Of a stretch of DNA of 64,000 nucleotides, positions 1 to 8,300 are shown one piece after another. The stretch's first letter is position 1, and each line of letters opens with the position of its first letter. The notes beneath the pieces are model-generated. The model saw only the letters and a list, made by a program, of their open reading frames with translations. It was not told the origin of the DNA and made no database searches. Made by a program: the position numbers and the translations under genes. Location: NCBI GenBank assembly GCA_029261655.1, contig JAJDAY010000022.1:163944-227943 (forward strand), written 5' to 3'. Origin of the DNA: Nitrospinaceae bacterium (lineage in GTDB: Bacteria; Nitrospinota; Nitrospinia; Nitrospinales; VA-1).

Positions 1-2537
1 CTGAACAACAAATCCGAAAACTGGAATGACGAAGATACAAAACCAAAAGTTACGTTTTTTTCTTCCATCTTTTCTGAGGAATAGGGGGTGTAAAATGAAA
101 CCTGGCTTTCCCCCGGTGGAACTACTAAATCCCGAATTATCACGTCTTTCTTCTCGTTTGCCTTTAACGGCATCACCTTTTTAAGCTCAGAATTCAAATA
201 AAAATACAAGGATCGCTCGCTACCGTAGGTCGTGGTGGTAAAAGAAAAATTGGTTTGAACAGCTTTCTTATAAGGGTTAAACAATGTTATATGTTTGGCA
301 CTTGGTTTACTTTGGGACATCCATATCCAACCTTTTTCGTCTCCGTCCTCTTGAGGATAAAATCCCTCCTGAAGTTTTAACTTGATCCCCTTTTCCCCTT
401 TGTTCCCGGACGTTGCATTGGATTTTTTTATCCCGGCAGGCTCCATAAATTTAGTATAAAAAGTGAATTGTTTTATTATAGATTCCCGGGAGAAAATATC
501 ATTTTTCAACGAGACCTGTTTTAAAGGGTTATAAGAAACAACCGACTTGATATTTTCCTCCCGAATCCATTGCTCCCAGCCTTTATTTTCAAGTTGATCC
601 ACAAGAATCAACGCTGTATTTGAAGACCAGTCTCCCTGGCTAAATGGGATAAGGCTTTCTTCCGCAGTCCCAACAAAATCAGGATACATCGAAGAAGAAT
701 CCTGGGGTTTCAAACCCAGTCCCGGTTGTTTAATTAAAGTCACCTCGGAATTGGTATAGACAAAGGGTAAAATAGTGTCCGAGGAATAAAAATTGTAGTT
801 TCCAAATTGGCGGTCAAGGCTCAACCCAGGTTGCTCATTCAGATATTTCGTCATGGATTCGTAAGACCCTCCCTGGACAAACTCCAGAGATTTATCAAGA
901 AGAACCCAATGTGTATTCATCAGGGAAAGCAGGCGATCGGCTCGGGGCAAACGACCGGTCCGAATTCCCAGTTGAACGATCTTACCAATCCTCAAGGTTT
1001 GATTTGGTGACCCCGTTGTGATCTGGACAAACTGTGGTACGTATCTAAAAATAACCGGCTGTGTCGTGAAATAGATTAAAGCAGGCGCTAAACTTCTAAA
1101 ACCCCAGTTTGTAGTCCAGAAACGATCTTCATTGAACGCAAAAACTCTGGATTTATCAGGTTGGCTGTTTAACCAGATCCCTGCCTTGGAAACATAATCG
1201 GGAATGGTAACTCTATTTGGGGGGAGATGGGTACGCTCCTCTTTCGGTGTGAACATTCGGCCACTTACAATTATATTTCCATATATAAGAGTCAATAAGA
1301 ATATACCCGCTGTTGTCTTTATCCATAACCAGAAGTTATTTTTATATCGGTTTTCAAGGTACGCCGTAAAAGCACCCAGAAAAACAGCGTACCCTATGCA
1401 AGCCATCAGCATAAATTTATAATAAGGGCTCCTCACTATCCAGAAATAGGGGATGTTTTTAAACATCCATTCATAGATAAATCCCAATGGCTCGTGAACA
1501 CCCATACCAAACCAGATGGCAATCAGGGTCATCAGTAAAAAAAACCCTTTAAAACGAAACCGTCCATAATAAATGCCGCAAACCACAAGCAAAGGCAGCA
1601 TCCAGCTGAAAATAATGAAGAGCCAGTTTTCAAGATAAAGAGAAGCATACGGATTATAGGGTTCGCCAACACCTTCGTACCAAGTCCAGTTTCCAAGAAA
1701 CCGGATAACATTAAAAAAGCTTGTATATCTGCTGGTACCCTCCAGCCACCCCATGAGATTCCCCTGGCCAGGGTCATATTTTCCTGCTACATGAAGCGCC
1801 TCTGTGACCTGAGGAATCATCCAGTATGCGTTCACAACAATAAACAGGGTTGCCGCCTGAAACAAAAACAAAGCGGTCCGCTTTAACCTTCCTTTTTTCC
1901 AGGAATCGCACAGGGCATAAGCCGAAAACAGCAATAAAATAAATGCCACTACATACGCTTCTGAGATATTGTTGCCTATCGAAGATAAAATGAAGGAAGC
2001 GACTGCAATTTGAACCAACAAAAAACCTTTACTATTTTCCTCTTTCTCAAGCCCATCTAAAAGTAATTTTAAAAACCAGGGAAGGACAGCGTAAGCCGCA
2101 ATGAGGGGAGGTTTGCTTCCAATCCAGATATGCTCCTGCCAGAGGTTATAAATATACGCGCTGACGCAAACCAAAGGCGCTCCCAATGGGTTTGCCACTG
2201 GGAATATTTTCCTTGCGAGAAAATACATACTCAGCGAGGAAATTAAAAACCAAAATGCAAAGCTAAACATCTGGGCTTTCCATATAGGAAACCCCAACCA
2301 TCTGAAAAAGGCTGGAATTCCTTGAAAAAAAATAAGACAAGGGTCTAAAATTGACTCGGCCCCGGTTCCAACAGTCTCATTCCACATAAAAAAATACTGG
2401 AACCAGTGTTCTAAATCAGGAGGGAACTTCAAGTCGACAGAATACATCACTTGACCCGGGGTGTACCAAATGAGCGGAGTCAATCCCATGACTAGAGCCA
2501 GGGTAAAAGCGCTGTATCTTTTAACAAGATTGTTCAT
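1..2537 (-). CDS. Large GT-C-like membrane glycosyltransferase (arabinofuranosyltransferase/YfhO-like), 3' end beyond window
   Basis: I translated the minus strand from the ATG at 2537 and found an open frame of about 845 codons that reaches the left edge without a stop, so the C-terminus is missing. The N-terminal half is polytopic. The first extracytoplasmic loop carries acidic residues (YSVDLKFPPDLEHW), as is usual in GT-C enzymes. Further on come the motifs WTWYEG and RSPYYKF, then a long hydrophilic, probably periplasmic segment. Both motifs recur in the genes at 16920 and 23201, so the three are paralogues. Family knowledge: such proteins use polyprenyl-phosphate sugars to extend or decorate surface glycans outside the inner membrane; the substrate here is unknown. 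It diverges from the glycosyltransferase at 2811. The Shine-Dalgarno sequence is poor. Confidence 0.8.
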   Translation of the reverse strand, partial: MNNLVKRYSAFTLALVMGLTPLIWYTPGQVMYSVDLKFPPDLEHWFQYFFMWNETVGTGAESILDPCLIFFQGIPAFFRWLGFPIWKAQMFSFAFWFLISSLSMYFLARKIFPVANPLGAPLVCVSAYIYNLWQEHIWIGSKPPLIAAYAVLPWFLKLLLDGLEKEENSKGFLLVQIAVASFILSSIGNNISEAYVVAFILLLFSAYALCDSWKKGRLKRTALFLFQAATLFIVVNAYWMIPQVTEALHVAGKYDPGQGNLMGWLEGTSRYTSFFNVIRFLGNWTWYEGVGEPYNPYASLYLENWLFIIFSWMLPLLVVCGIYYGRFRFKGFFLLMTLIAIWFGMGVHEPLGFIYEWMFKNIPYFWIVRSPYYKFMLMACIGYAVFLGAFTAYLENRYKNNFWLWIKTTAGIFLLTLIYGNIIVSGRMFTPKEERTHLPPNRVTIPDYVSKAGIWLNSQPDKSRVFAFNEDRFWTTNWGFRSLAPALIYFTTQPVIFRYVPQFVQITTGSPNQTLRIGKIVQLGIRTGRLPRADRLLSLMNTHWVLLDKSLEFVQGGSYESMTKYLNEQPGLSLDRQFGNYNFYSSDTILPFVYTNSEVTLIKQPGLGLKPQDSSSMYPDFVGTAEESLIPFSQGDWSSNTALILVDQLENKGWEQWIREENIKSVVSYNPLKQVSLKNDIFSRESIIKQFTFYTKFMEPAGIKKSNATSGNKGEKGIKLKLQEGFYPQEDGDEKGWIWMSQSKPSAKHITLFNPYKKAVQTNFSFTTTTYGSERSLYFYLNSELKKVMPLKANEKKDVIIRDLVVPPGESQVSFYTPYSSEKMEEKNVTFGFVSSSFQFSDLLF

Positions 2538-2719
2538 GAAAATTTAGGTGGGTTCACAAAATACTTTAATCTCCAGAATGGAAACCAAATGCAGGCACTT
2601 TATATTGATTCTATTTGCCAATCAATAAATTTGTGGAAACAATCATAAAACCAGTAATTGCAATCAAATGGGGCAACCGGGTTGAGAGAAAATGTGGAAA
2701 CTAATTGAGTTCATTTTTC

Positions 2720-2762
2720 ATTATCATAATATAAATCGCCCCGGCCAAATAAAAATGATAAT
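2720..2762. repeat. 8-bp inverted repeat between divergent glycan genes
   Basis: ATTATCAT at 2720-2727 and ATGATAAT at 2755-2762 are exact reverse complements separated by 27 bases. They lie in the 273-bp gap between the divergent starts at 2537 and 2811, which is otherwise AT-rich. A weak promoter (TTGAGT near 2705, TATAAA near 2730) overlaps the left arm. The repeat could be an operator or chance in AT-rich DNA. Confidence 0.25.
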
Positions 2763-2810
2763 ATCCAGCGAGTTTTCCCAAGGCATGACACTCGTTTAGG
2801 AGAGCACCGT

Positions 2811-3806
2811 TTGGAACTGATAAAGCCCCAAAGTAACGTCCTGAAGGTGGACCCGTTGGACGAACGAAAGAAAATCGCGCTGGTTGTTCCCGCCTTCAAC
2901 GAATCCAAAAACCTGCGGCAGTTCTTCAGGGAAGCCAACAAAACAACCAATAACCTGGGTTCCTATAGCTGGGAGTTTATTTTCGTCAACGATGGAAGTT
3001 CGGACAATACATGGGAACTCATAGAAGACCTGGCCGGTGCCGACCCCCGGGTGAAAGGAGTGAGCCTGTCCAGGAATTTTGGCAAAGAGATCTCCCTAAC
3101 GGCTGGTTTAGAGGCGACCACCGATGCGGACGCGGTGATTTTCATTGACGCAGATCTTCAACATCCTCCATCTCTCATCGTGGAGCTTGTGGCCCAATGG
3201 GAGTGCGGTTACCAAATCGTCGCAACGCAACGGGAAGCGATCCAGTATTCCCTGGTACGAGAAGCGGGATCACGATTTTTTTATTACATGTTAAAACATT
3301 TTTCGGATCTTAAAATCCACGCCAAGGCCACTGACTTTCGTCTCCTGGACAAGGAAGTATTGAACATTTTAAAAACGTTTGAGGAACGCACACGTTTTTT
3401 CCGCGGACTGATTGACTGGATGGGATTCAGGAAAACGATCGTCACCTTTTCCGCCCCGGATCGCGCACAGGGAAAATCCACTTTTAGTTTGAGCGACCTG
3501 ACCCGGATGGCGGTCAACTCCTTCACCACATTTTCACTTCTACCGTTGAGGATAACCGGCTGGCTGGGGTTGACGGTGGTTTCGCTGTCGCTGGCCGTCT
3601 TGTTTTTCATGGTCATAACCCAGTTTTTCTTTTCCCAGGTTTTCACTCCCCTGGCTTACTTCGTCGTGTTCAACACCCTGTTATTTGGAGTGGTTCTGGC
3701 GGCGCTGGGTTTGATCGCTCTTTACATCGGCCATATCCACACGGAGGTGATCAGGCGACCGCTTTATATCGTCCAGGACAAGGTCGGGTTTAACGAAGAT
3801 GAGTGA
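2811..3806 (+). CDS. GT2 glycosyltransferase, polyprenyl-phosphate type (GtrB/DPM1-like)
   Basis: A 331-residue family 2 glycosyltransferase with a GT-A fold: VVPAFNES near residue 26, VNDGSSDNT near 60 and the metal-binding FIDADLQHPP near 112. Two C-terminal hydrophobic segments (about 240-262 and 272-302) match the GtrB/ArnC/DPM1 architecture. Known members move a sugar from a nucleotide donor to undecaprenyl phosphate on the cytoplasmic face, which would supply the GT-C enzymes in this locus. The start is TTG at 2811, supported by AGGAGAG six bases upstream; no ATG lies nearby in frame. It overlaps the next gene by 8 bases, so the two are probably translationally coupled. The sugar is not predictable. 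Confidence 0.88.
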   Translation: MELIKPQSNVLKVDPLDERKKIALVVPAFNESKNLRQFFREANKTTNNLGSYSWEFIFVNDGSSDNTWELIEDLAGADPRVKGVSLSRNFGKEISLTAGLEATTDADAVIFIDADLQHPPSLIVELVAQWECGYQIVATQREAIQYSLVREAGSRFFYYMLKHFSDLKIHAKATDFRLLDKEVLNILKTFEERTRFFRGLIDWMGFRKTIVTFSAPDRAQGKSTFSLSDLTRMAVNSFTTFSLLPLRITGWLGLTVVSLSLAVLFFMVITQFFFSQVFTPLAYFVVFNTLLFGVVLAALGLIALYIGHIHTEVIRRPLYIVQDKVGFNEDE

Positions 3807-4800
3807 CGATCCCACAGCATTTTCCATAATCATTCCCTTTAAAACCTGGTCGCCCGATCTGGACGAATGCCTTTCACATATTGGGAATTTATCCGGCAAC
3901 AACTATGAAATCATTCTATTGCCGGATGACAAGCTCGCCCTCCCCGAAAAGTTCAGCCATTTGCCTGTTGCGATACTCCCGACAGGTGAAGTGAACCCGG
4001 CTATCAAGCGGGATATGGCGGCAAAAAAATCCAGGGGAGAGTTTCTGGCTTTCATTGACGACGACGCCTACCCCGAACCAGACTGGCTGGAGATCGCTCA
4101 TCAATATTTCAGCCAACATCCCGATGTGGGTGCCATTGGCGGACCGGCCATCACCCCTCAGCACGACCCTTTCTGGGCGCGTGTTTCAGGCGCCGTGTTT
4201 TTGAGTCCCGTGTCGGGCGGCAACCCGGAACGCTATGTTCCCTGTCCACCTGGTAGAAAAGTAGATGACTGGCCAAGTGTGAACTTGATCGTCCGTAAAA
4301 AAGAATTTTTAGTGGCAGGCGGGTTTGACTCTAATTACTGGCCGGGAGAAGATACTCTTTTTTGCATGAAATTTATCGAGCAAACAGGTTCTAAAATAGT
4401 GTATGTTCCCGAACTCGTTGTCTGGCATCATCGCAGACCGGGACTGCCCAAACACTTGCGGCAAATCGGAAATTACGGGTTACATCGGGGATTTTTTGCG
4501 AAAAAATTTCCCAAAACATCGAGAAAATTCAAATATTTTATTCCCTCCCTCTGGGTCTGTTTTGTTATTTTCGGCCTGATGATTTCCTTTGCCTCAAAAC
4601 TGGCGGGCTTATTATACCTTGCGGGTTGGGCGATCTACCTGATTGCACTGGTGATCTCATGGAAAGACATTAGGCGTCATGAACCCGTGAGCGTTGCCCT
4701 TGGAGCGGTTCCTTATATAATTTTAACTCATATCTGGTACGGGTTGCGATTTGCCATGGGCCTGACATCACGGGAACTTAGAAGCTCCCTGGGCAGGTGA
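3799..4800 (+). CDS. GT2 glycosyltransferase with C-terminal membrane segments
   Basis: A 333-residue family 2 glycosyltransferase. The N-terminus begins SIIIPFKTW and the donor/metal motif is FIDDDAYPEPDW near residue 90. A second conserved block, GGFDSNYWPGEDTLFC (about 175-190), corresponds to the acceptor-side ED acid motif. Two hydrophobic stretches near 250-300 suggest membrane association. The ATG at 3799 overlaps the stop of the previous gene. It probably adds one sugar to a lipid-linked oligosaccharide; donor and linkage are unknown. It forms a two-gene unit with the GtrB-like gene. Confidence 0.85.
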   Translation: MSDDPTAFSIIIPFKTWSPDLDECLSHIGNLSGNNYEIILLPDDKLALPEKFSHLPVAILPTGEVNPAIKRDMAAKKSRGEFLAFIDDDAYPEPDWLEIAHQYFSQHPDVGAIGGPAITPQHDPFWARVSGAVFLSPVSGGNPERYVPCPPGRKVDDWPSVNLIVRKKEFLVAGGFDSNYWPGEDTLFCMKFIEQTGSKIVYVPELVVWHHRRPGLPKHLRQIGNYGLHRGFFAKKFPKTSRKFKYFIPSLWVCFVIFGLMISFASKLAGLLYLAGWAIYLIALVISWKDIRRHEPVSVALGAVPYIILTHIWYGLRFAMGLTSRELRSSLGR

Positions 4801-4848
4801 ACGTTACATCAATGATTTTGATGCCAGGAAAATCTTAAGGGGAAATTT

Positions 4849-5490
4849 TTGCTACATAAAGTAATGGAAGTCCGCGATCTTTCTGAGTCGACCTACGTGA
4901 TCCGGCTGGAACGGGATGGTTTTTCGTTCAAGCCCGGGCAGTGCGTCAACCTCGGTCTCAAGGGAAGCGGCATCAACCGGGAATATTCCACATACTCCGG
5001 GGTCGACGATCCCTATCTGGAATTTCTTATCAAGGAAGTGAAGGCAGGAACCGTTTCACCGGGGCTTCGAAAGGCAGAACCCGGTTCAGAGGTTGAACTC
5101 CACGGACCCTACGGTTCGTTTTTCATTGATCCTGAGAAAATCAAAAGCTCTCAGTTTGTTTTCATTGGTACCGGCACAGGAATCGCCCCCTTTCATTCTT
5201 TTGTCCTCAGTTATCCGAACCTGGACTACCAGATAATCAACGGAATTCGCGAAGTCTCCGAGCAACATGATTACCAGGATTACGATCCTTCCCGAATCGC
5301 TTGTTGCGTGTCCAGGAAAAAGTGGGACGGATTCAATGGCCGGGTTTCTGATTACCTGAAACAAATGGAGATTTCTCTCGATAAAGTATATTATCTTTGT
5401 GGAAATCAGGGAATGATCCACGACACTTATGATATTCTGCGTCAGGCAGGCGTGTCAGGAGATAAAATTTTTACAGAAGCTTTTTTCTGA
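4849..5490 (+). CDS. Ferredoxin-NADP+ reductase-family flavin oxidoreductase
   Basis: A compact 213-residue member of the FNR superfamily. An FAD-binding barrel with REYSTYSG near residue 43 is followed by a nucleotide-binding half with GTGTGIAP near 106 and a C-terminal CGNQGMIHDT block. No 2Fe-2S domain is attached. Such proteins pass electrons between NAD(P)H and a flavin, ferredoxin or flavodoxin partner. The TTG start at 4849 follows AAGGGGA five bases upstream; an ATG at 4864 is the alternative. Its position just before a radical SAM gene suggests it reduces that enzyme's cluster directly or through a carrier, but this is inference. It could instead serve a hydroxylase elsewhere. Confidence 0.85.
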   Translation: MLHKVMEVRDLSESTYVIRLERDGFSFKPGQCVNLGLKGSGINREYSTYSGVDDPYLEFLIKEVKAGTVSPGLRKAEPGSEVELHGPYGSFFIDPEKIKSSQFVFIGTGTGIAPFHSFVLSYPNLDYQIINGIREVSEQHDYQDYDPSRIACCVSRKKWDGFNGRVSDYLKQMEISLDKVYYLCGNQGMIHDTYDILRQAGVSGDKIFTEAFF

Positions 5491-5628
5491 CCCGCATTTC
5501 GCAGGCTTTCACCCTTGAGGGCAACATGCCACAGTGATCTACCGGCAAACGCTGTCCCGGCATCATACTTAAATTGGATCTTCAAAAAACCAATCTCTGT
5601 CTAACCTTTTGAAGTTGGACCATCCTTC

Positions 5629-7143
5629 ATGAAAATAGCCATATCTTACCCTCCCATCGTAAATAAAGACGGCCAAAAGGCCATGGTGTCCCAGAACCGT
5701 AATGTCCAGTTCTTTAAAAAGCCGACCTACCTGCTTCCCGTGGTTCAAGGTCAGGCGGCGACGTGGCTGAAAAATCTGGGCTATGACGTTCTTTGGGACG
5801 ACGGAAATTCCCAATTAAAAACTTTTGACCAATGGTATCAGGATCTTCTCAACTGGGCGCCGGATGTCGTGGTTTTTGAAAGCACCACGCCTGTGATGAA
5901 GTTTTATTGGCAGTTGATCAATAAATTGAAATCCGACCGGCCCAACTGCATTGCCATCATGACCGGCTATCACTCGATGCGCAAACCCGAAGAAACTCTG
6001 CAAATGAGCGCAACGGATATAGTTCTGAGAAGCAATCACATTGATTTTGTACTCAGGAAACTCATCCCCTACATCGACGAGCACTCAAACTGGAGAGACG
6101 AGTGCCCCATCGAAGGCCTCATGATCCGCAGGGACGAAAAAGATTTTTACGATTCCGGCAATTTCAAGCAGATCGAACCTCTCGATCTTTCACCGGACGT
6201 CGACCGCGATCTCGTCCAGTGGAAAAACTACGCTTATGAAAATGGAAATTATCTGCAAACACCGGGAACCTATGCCACCAGCGTGGTTCGCGACTGCATG
6301 TTCGGGAAATGCACCTTTTGCCGTTACAACGGACCCGACCTGACTTTTTCCGTCCGGTCCGTGCAAAAGAGCCTGGACGAATATCAGCGGCTGGTGGAAG
6401 ACTATGGCGCGAGGGAAATTTTCGACGACTCCGGAGTCTGGTATCGGGGTCAGGAAGCCAGGGAGTTTGCGAAAGGCATCATAGACCGCGGCCTGCACAA
6501 GAAAGACTGCTATTTTGGTTTCAACACCCGTTTTGGTTATCTGGACGAAGAAACCGTCGCTCTACTCGCCAAAGCCAACTTTCGTTTCGTGCTGATCGGT
6601 CTTGAGGCCAGCGATGAAGAAACTCTGGCACGGCTCAACAAAGGTTACGGGGTGGGCGATGCCGAACAAAATCTGAAAATATACACCAAGCACGGACTGT
6701 TCCCCCACCTCACCATCATGGTGGGCTACTATTGGCAAACGCAAAAACAGTTGGACCAGACCGTGAAAACCGTGCAGAACCTAATGTTCAAGGGTCTGGC
6801 CCGCACGCTTCAGGTCACCCTTTGCACGCCACTGGACTTCACGCCCTATCACCAGGAATGCATTGACAACAAGGTCTTGCTGGCCGAAGATTATGACGAC
6901 TTCGACATGAGCAAGCTCATCGTTAAAACGCCCCTTCCGCATGACGCCTATTATGCCGCGATACGACAAATATACGGCATTGCATTCAACCCGAGATTTG
7001 TCGCCCGCCAGTTGAACTTTCTGTCCTTGCAAAACAAATCCGACTGGCAATTTTTATTCACTTATGGCACAAGGGCTGTTCGCCGTGTCCGGCAACATGT
7101 GTTTAATTTGACAAAGCATGAGGGCAAACCTGTAAACACATGA
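5629..7143 (+). CDS. B12-binding-type radical SAM enzyme
   Basis: A 504-residue protein. Residues 1-150 resemble the Rossmann-like cobalamin-binding domain found in front of many radical SAM cores. The core follows with cysteines at 223, 228 and 231 (CMFGKCTFC), a CX4CX2C spacing instead of the usual CX3CX2C. Downstream FDDSGVW, GFNTRFGYLD and LIGLEASDEETL match radical SAM barrel strands; the last resembles the ExGxE SAM-contact region. Known relatives methylate unactivated carbons or rearrange lipids, sugars and cofactors. In this neighbourhood a glycan or lipid modification is likely, but no substrate can be named. It follows the FNR-type reductase by 138 bases, and that gap shows no clear terminator. 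Confidence 0.85.
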   Translation: MKIAISYPPIVNKDGQKAMVSQNRNVQFFKKPTYLLPVVQGQAATWLKNLGYDVLWDDGNSQLKTFDQWYQDLLNWAPDVVVFESTTPVMKFYWQLINKLKSDRPNCIAIMTGYHSMRKPEETLQMSATDIVLRSNHIDFVLRKLIPYIDEHSNWRDECPIEGLMIRRDEKDFYDSGNFKQIEPLDLSPDVDRDLVQWKNYAYENGNYLQTPGTYATSVVRDCMFGKCTFCRYNGPDLTFSVRSVQKSLDEYQRLVEDYGAREIFDDSGVWYRGQEAREFAKGIIDRGLHKKDCYFGFNTRFGYLDEETVALLAKANFRFVLIGLEASDEETLARLNKGYGVGDAEQNLKIYTKHGLFPHLTIMVGYYWQTQKQLDQTVKTVQNLMFKGLARTLQVTLCTPLDFTPYHQECIDNKVLLAEDYDDFDMSKLIVKTPLPHDAYYAAIRQIYGIAFNPRFVARQLNFLSLQNKSDWQFLFTYGTRAVRRVRQHVFNLTKHEGKPVNT

Positions 7144-7259
7144 GCCTCTTCTCTGATTCAGTCATGCCTCGTCTCAAAAAAAACGTCGCGTCAGGATCTC
7201 TCCTAAAAGCACACCCGGCGATAAAATCACGCTGTTACTCAATCCGTCCCTGAGAATTC

Positions 7260-8234
7260 ATGGGAATTAGAAACCAGCTCAAAATCACCCTCATGGTTTC
7301 TTTGACCTTTTGCCTGCTTGTTTTAGGTGGTGGTGGTCAAGGGTTGACCCCCCCGGCCCATGCCGATGATAGACAAAAGGGTCTTGACTTTATAGAGAAT
7401 TTTATTGAAACGCTGGATTCCGAAAAGGACAAAAACATTTTTTTCATCGAAGACCAGAATTCAGTTTATCTGGAATCAATGAGAAAAATTCTTTTTGCGC
7501 TGAACTTCGAAGACAAGGTTTTGCTCGATCCCGAGTCCGGTGTCGAGGTCCATTATTTAAAAAGTGCCGAAAAACTTTTGTTTCCAGATATTGAGTTCTT
7601 AAAGATCAATCCGACAAAATACCGTCTGCGTATTCACCGGGCCAGGAACGATTTTCCGCTGGTTTTCAACGAAACCTTCCACCGTGAGTGGACGGTTTAT
7701 TTGAAACCCTGGAACCCTGAGTCCGGATCAGCAGGCGAACCCGGAAAAAATCAAAAAAAGGCTATCAGCTCTATTGCCGCCCCTAATGCGGTCAGGAACA
7801 ACAAACTGCCTCTGGGGGACATTTGGGAAACGTGGTTTCCGGGCAGTCTCCAGGCCATGTGCCCTGAGAATAAAGAACCGGATAAGCTCTGTTTTAAGGG
7901 CGATCCTGAAATTTGGAATATTGACCACGCTCTCGACTCGAAAGTCGTGAGATGGCCGGAAGCCTTCCACTGGCAAGCCAATGGATACGCAAACAGCTGG
8001 TGGATGGATCTCGACCTCCTCAAAAAATTGCCTGCCGTTAAAGATCAAAAATCCGGATGGTACCAATTGCATCCAGATGGAAGTGTGGATTTTGAATTAG
8101 TGATAGAATTCTGGCCGCAAAGATTATTTTACCTGGGAATTCTTATCAGCGGAATCGTGGTCACCGCCTGCGCCGGGTATCTTTTCTTCCGCGGGGTTTC
8201 TTCTTTGGCGCGAAGACCAAAAAAGATCGCCTGA
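7260..8234 (+). CDS. Exported stand-alone C-terminal module of the GT-C-like family
   Basis: A 324-residue protein with an N-terminal signal segment (about 10-32, ending near AHA), a soluble middle and one C-terminal transmembrane helix (about 290-315). I recognise its second half as the end domain of the large protein at 16920. NPTKYRLRI, LVFNETFHREW, NGYANSWWM and the pre-membrane IEFWPQRLFYLG line up in order with SPTEYRIKA, LVFNESYNPFW, NGYANGYYI and LYYWPQTLFIIG there. So it is a periplasmic, membrane-tethered version of that module without the polytopic catalytic half. It may complement a paralogue that lacks the module (23201). The homology is seen; the role is inferred. Confidence 0.72.
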   Translation: MGIRNQLKITLMVSLTFCLLVLGGGGQGLTPPAHADDRQKGLDFIENFIETLDSEKDKNIFFIEDQNSVYLESMRKILFALNFEDKVLLDPESGVEVHYLKSAEKLLFPDIEFLKINPTKYRLRIHRARNDFPLVFNETFHREWTVYLKPWNPESGSAGEPGKNQKKAISSIAAPNAVRNNKLPLGDIWETWFPGSLQAMCPENKEPDKLCFKGDPEIWNIDHALDSKVVRWPEAFHWQANGYANSWWMDLDLLKKLPAVKDQKSGWYQLHPDGSVDFELVIEFWPQRLFYLGILISGIVVTACAGYLFFRGVSSLARRPKKIA

Positions 8235-8300
8235 TGAAAGTTTTTTCCTGAAGTCATAACTGTTCGAGCTAAAGCAACTACAAACGAGAGCACAAACTGA

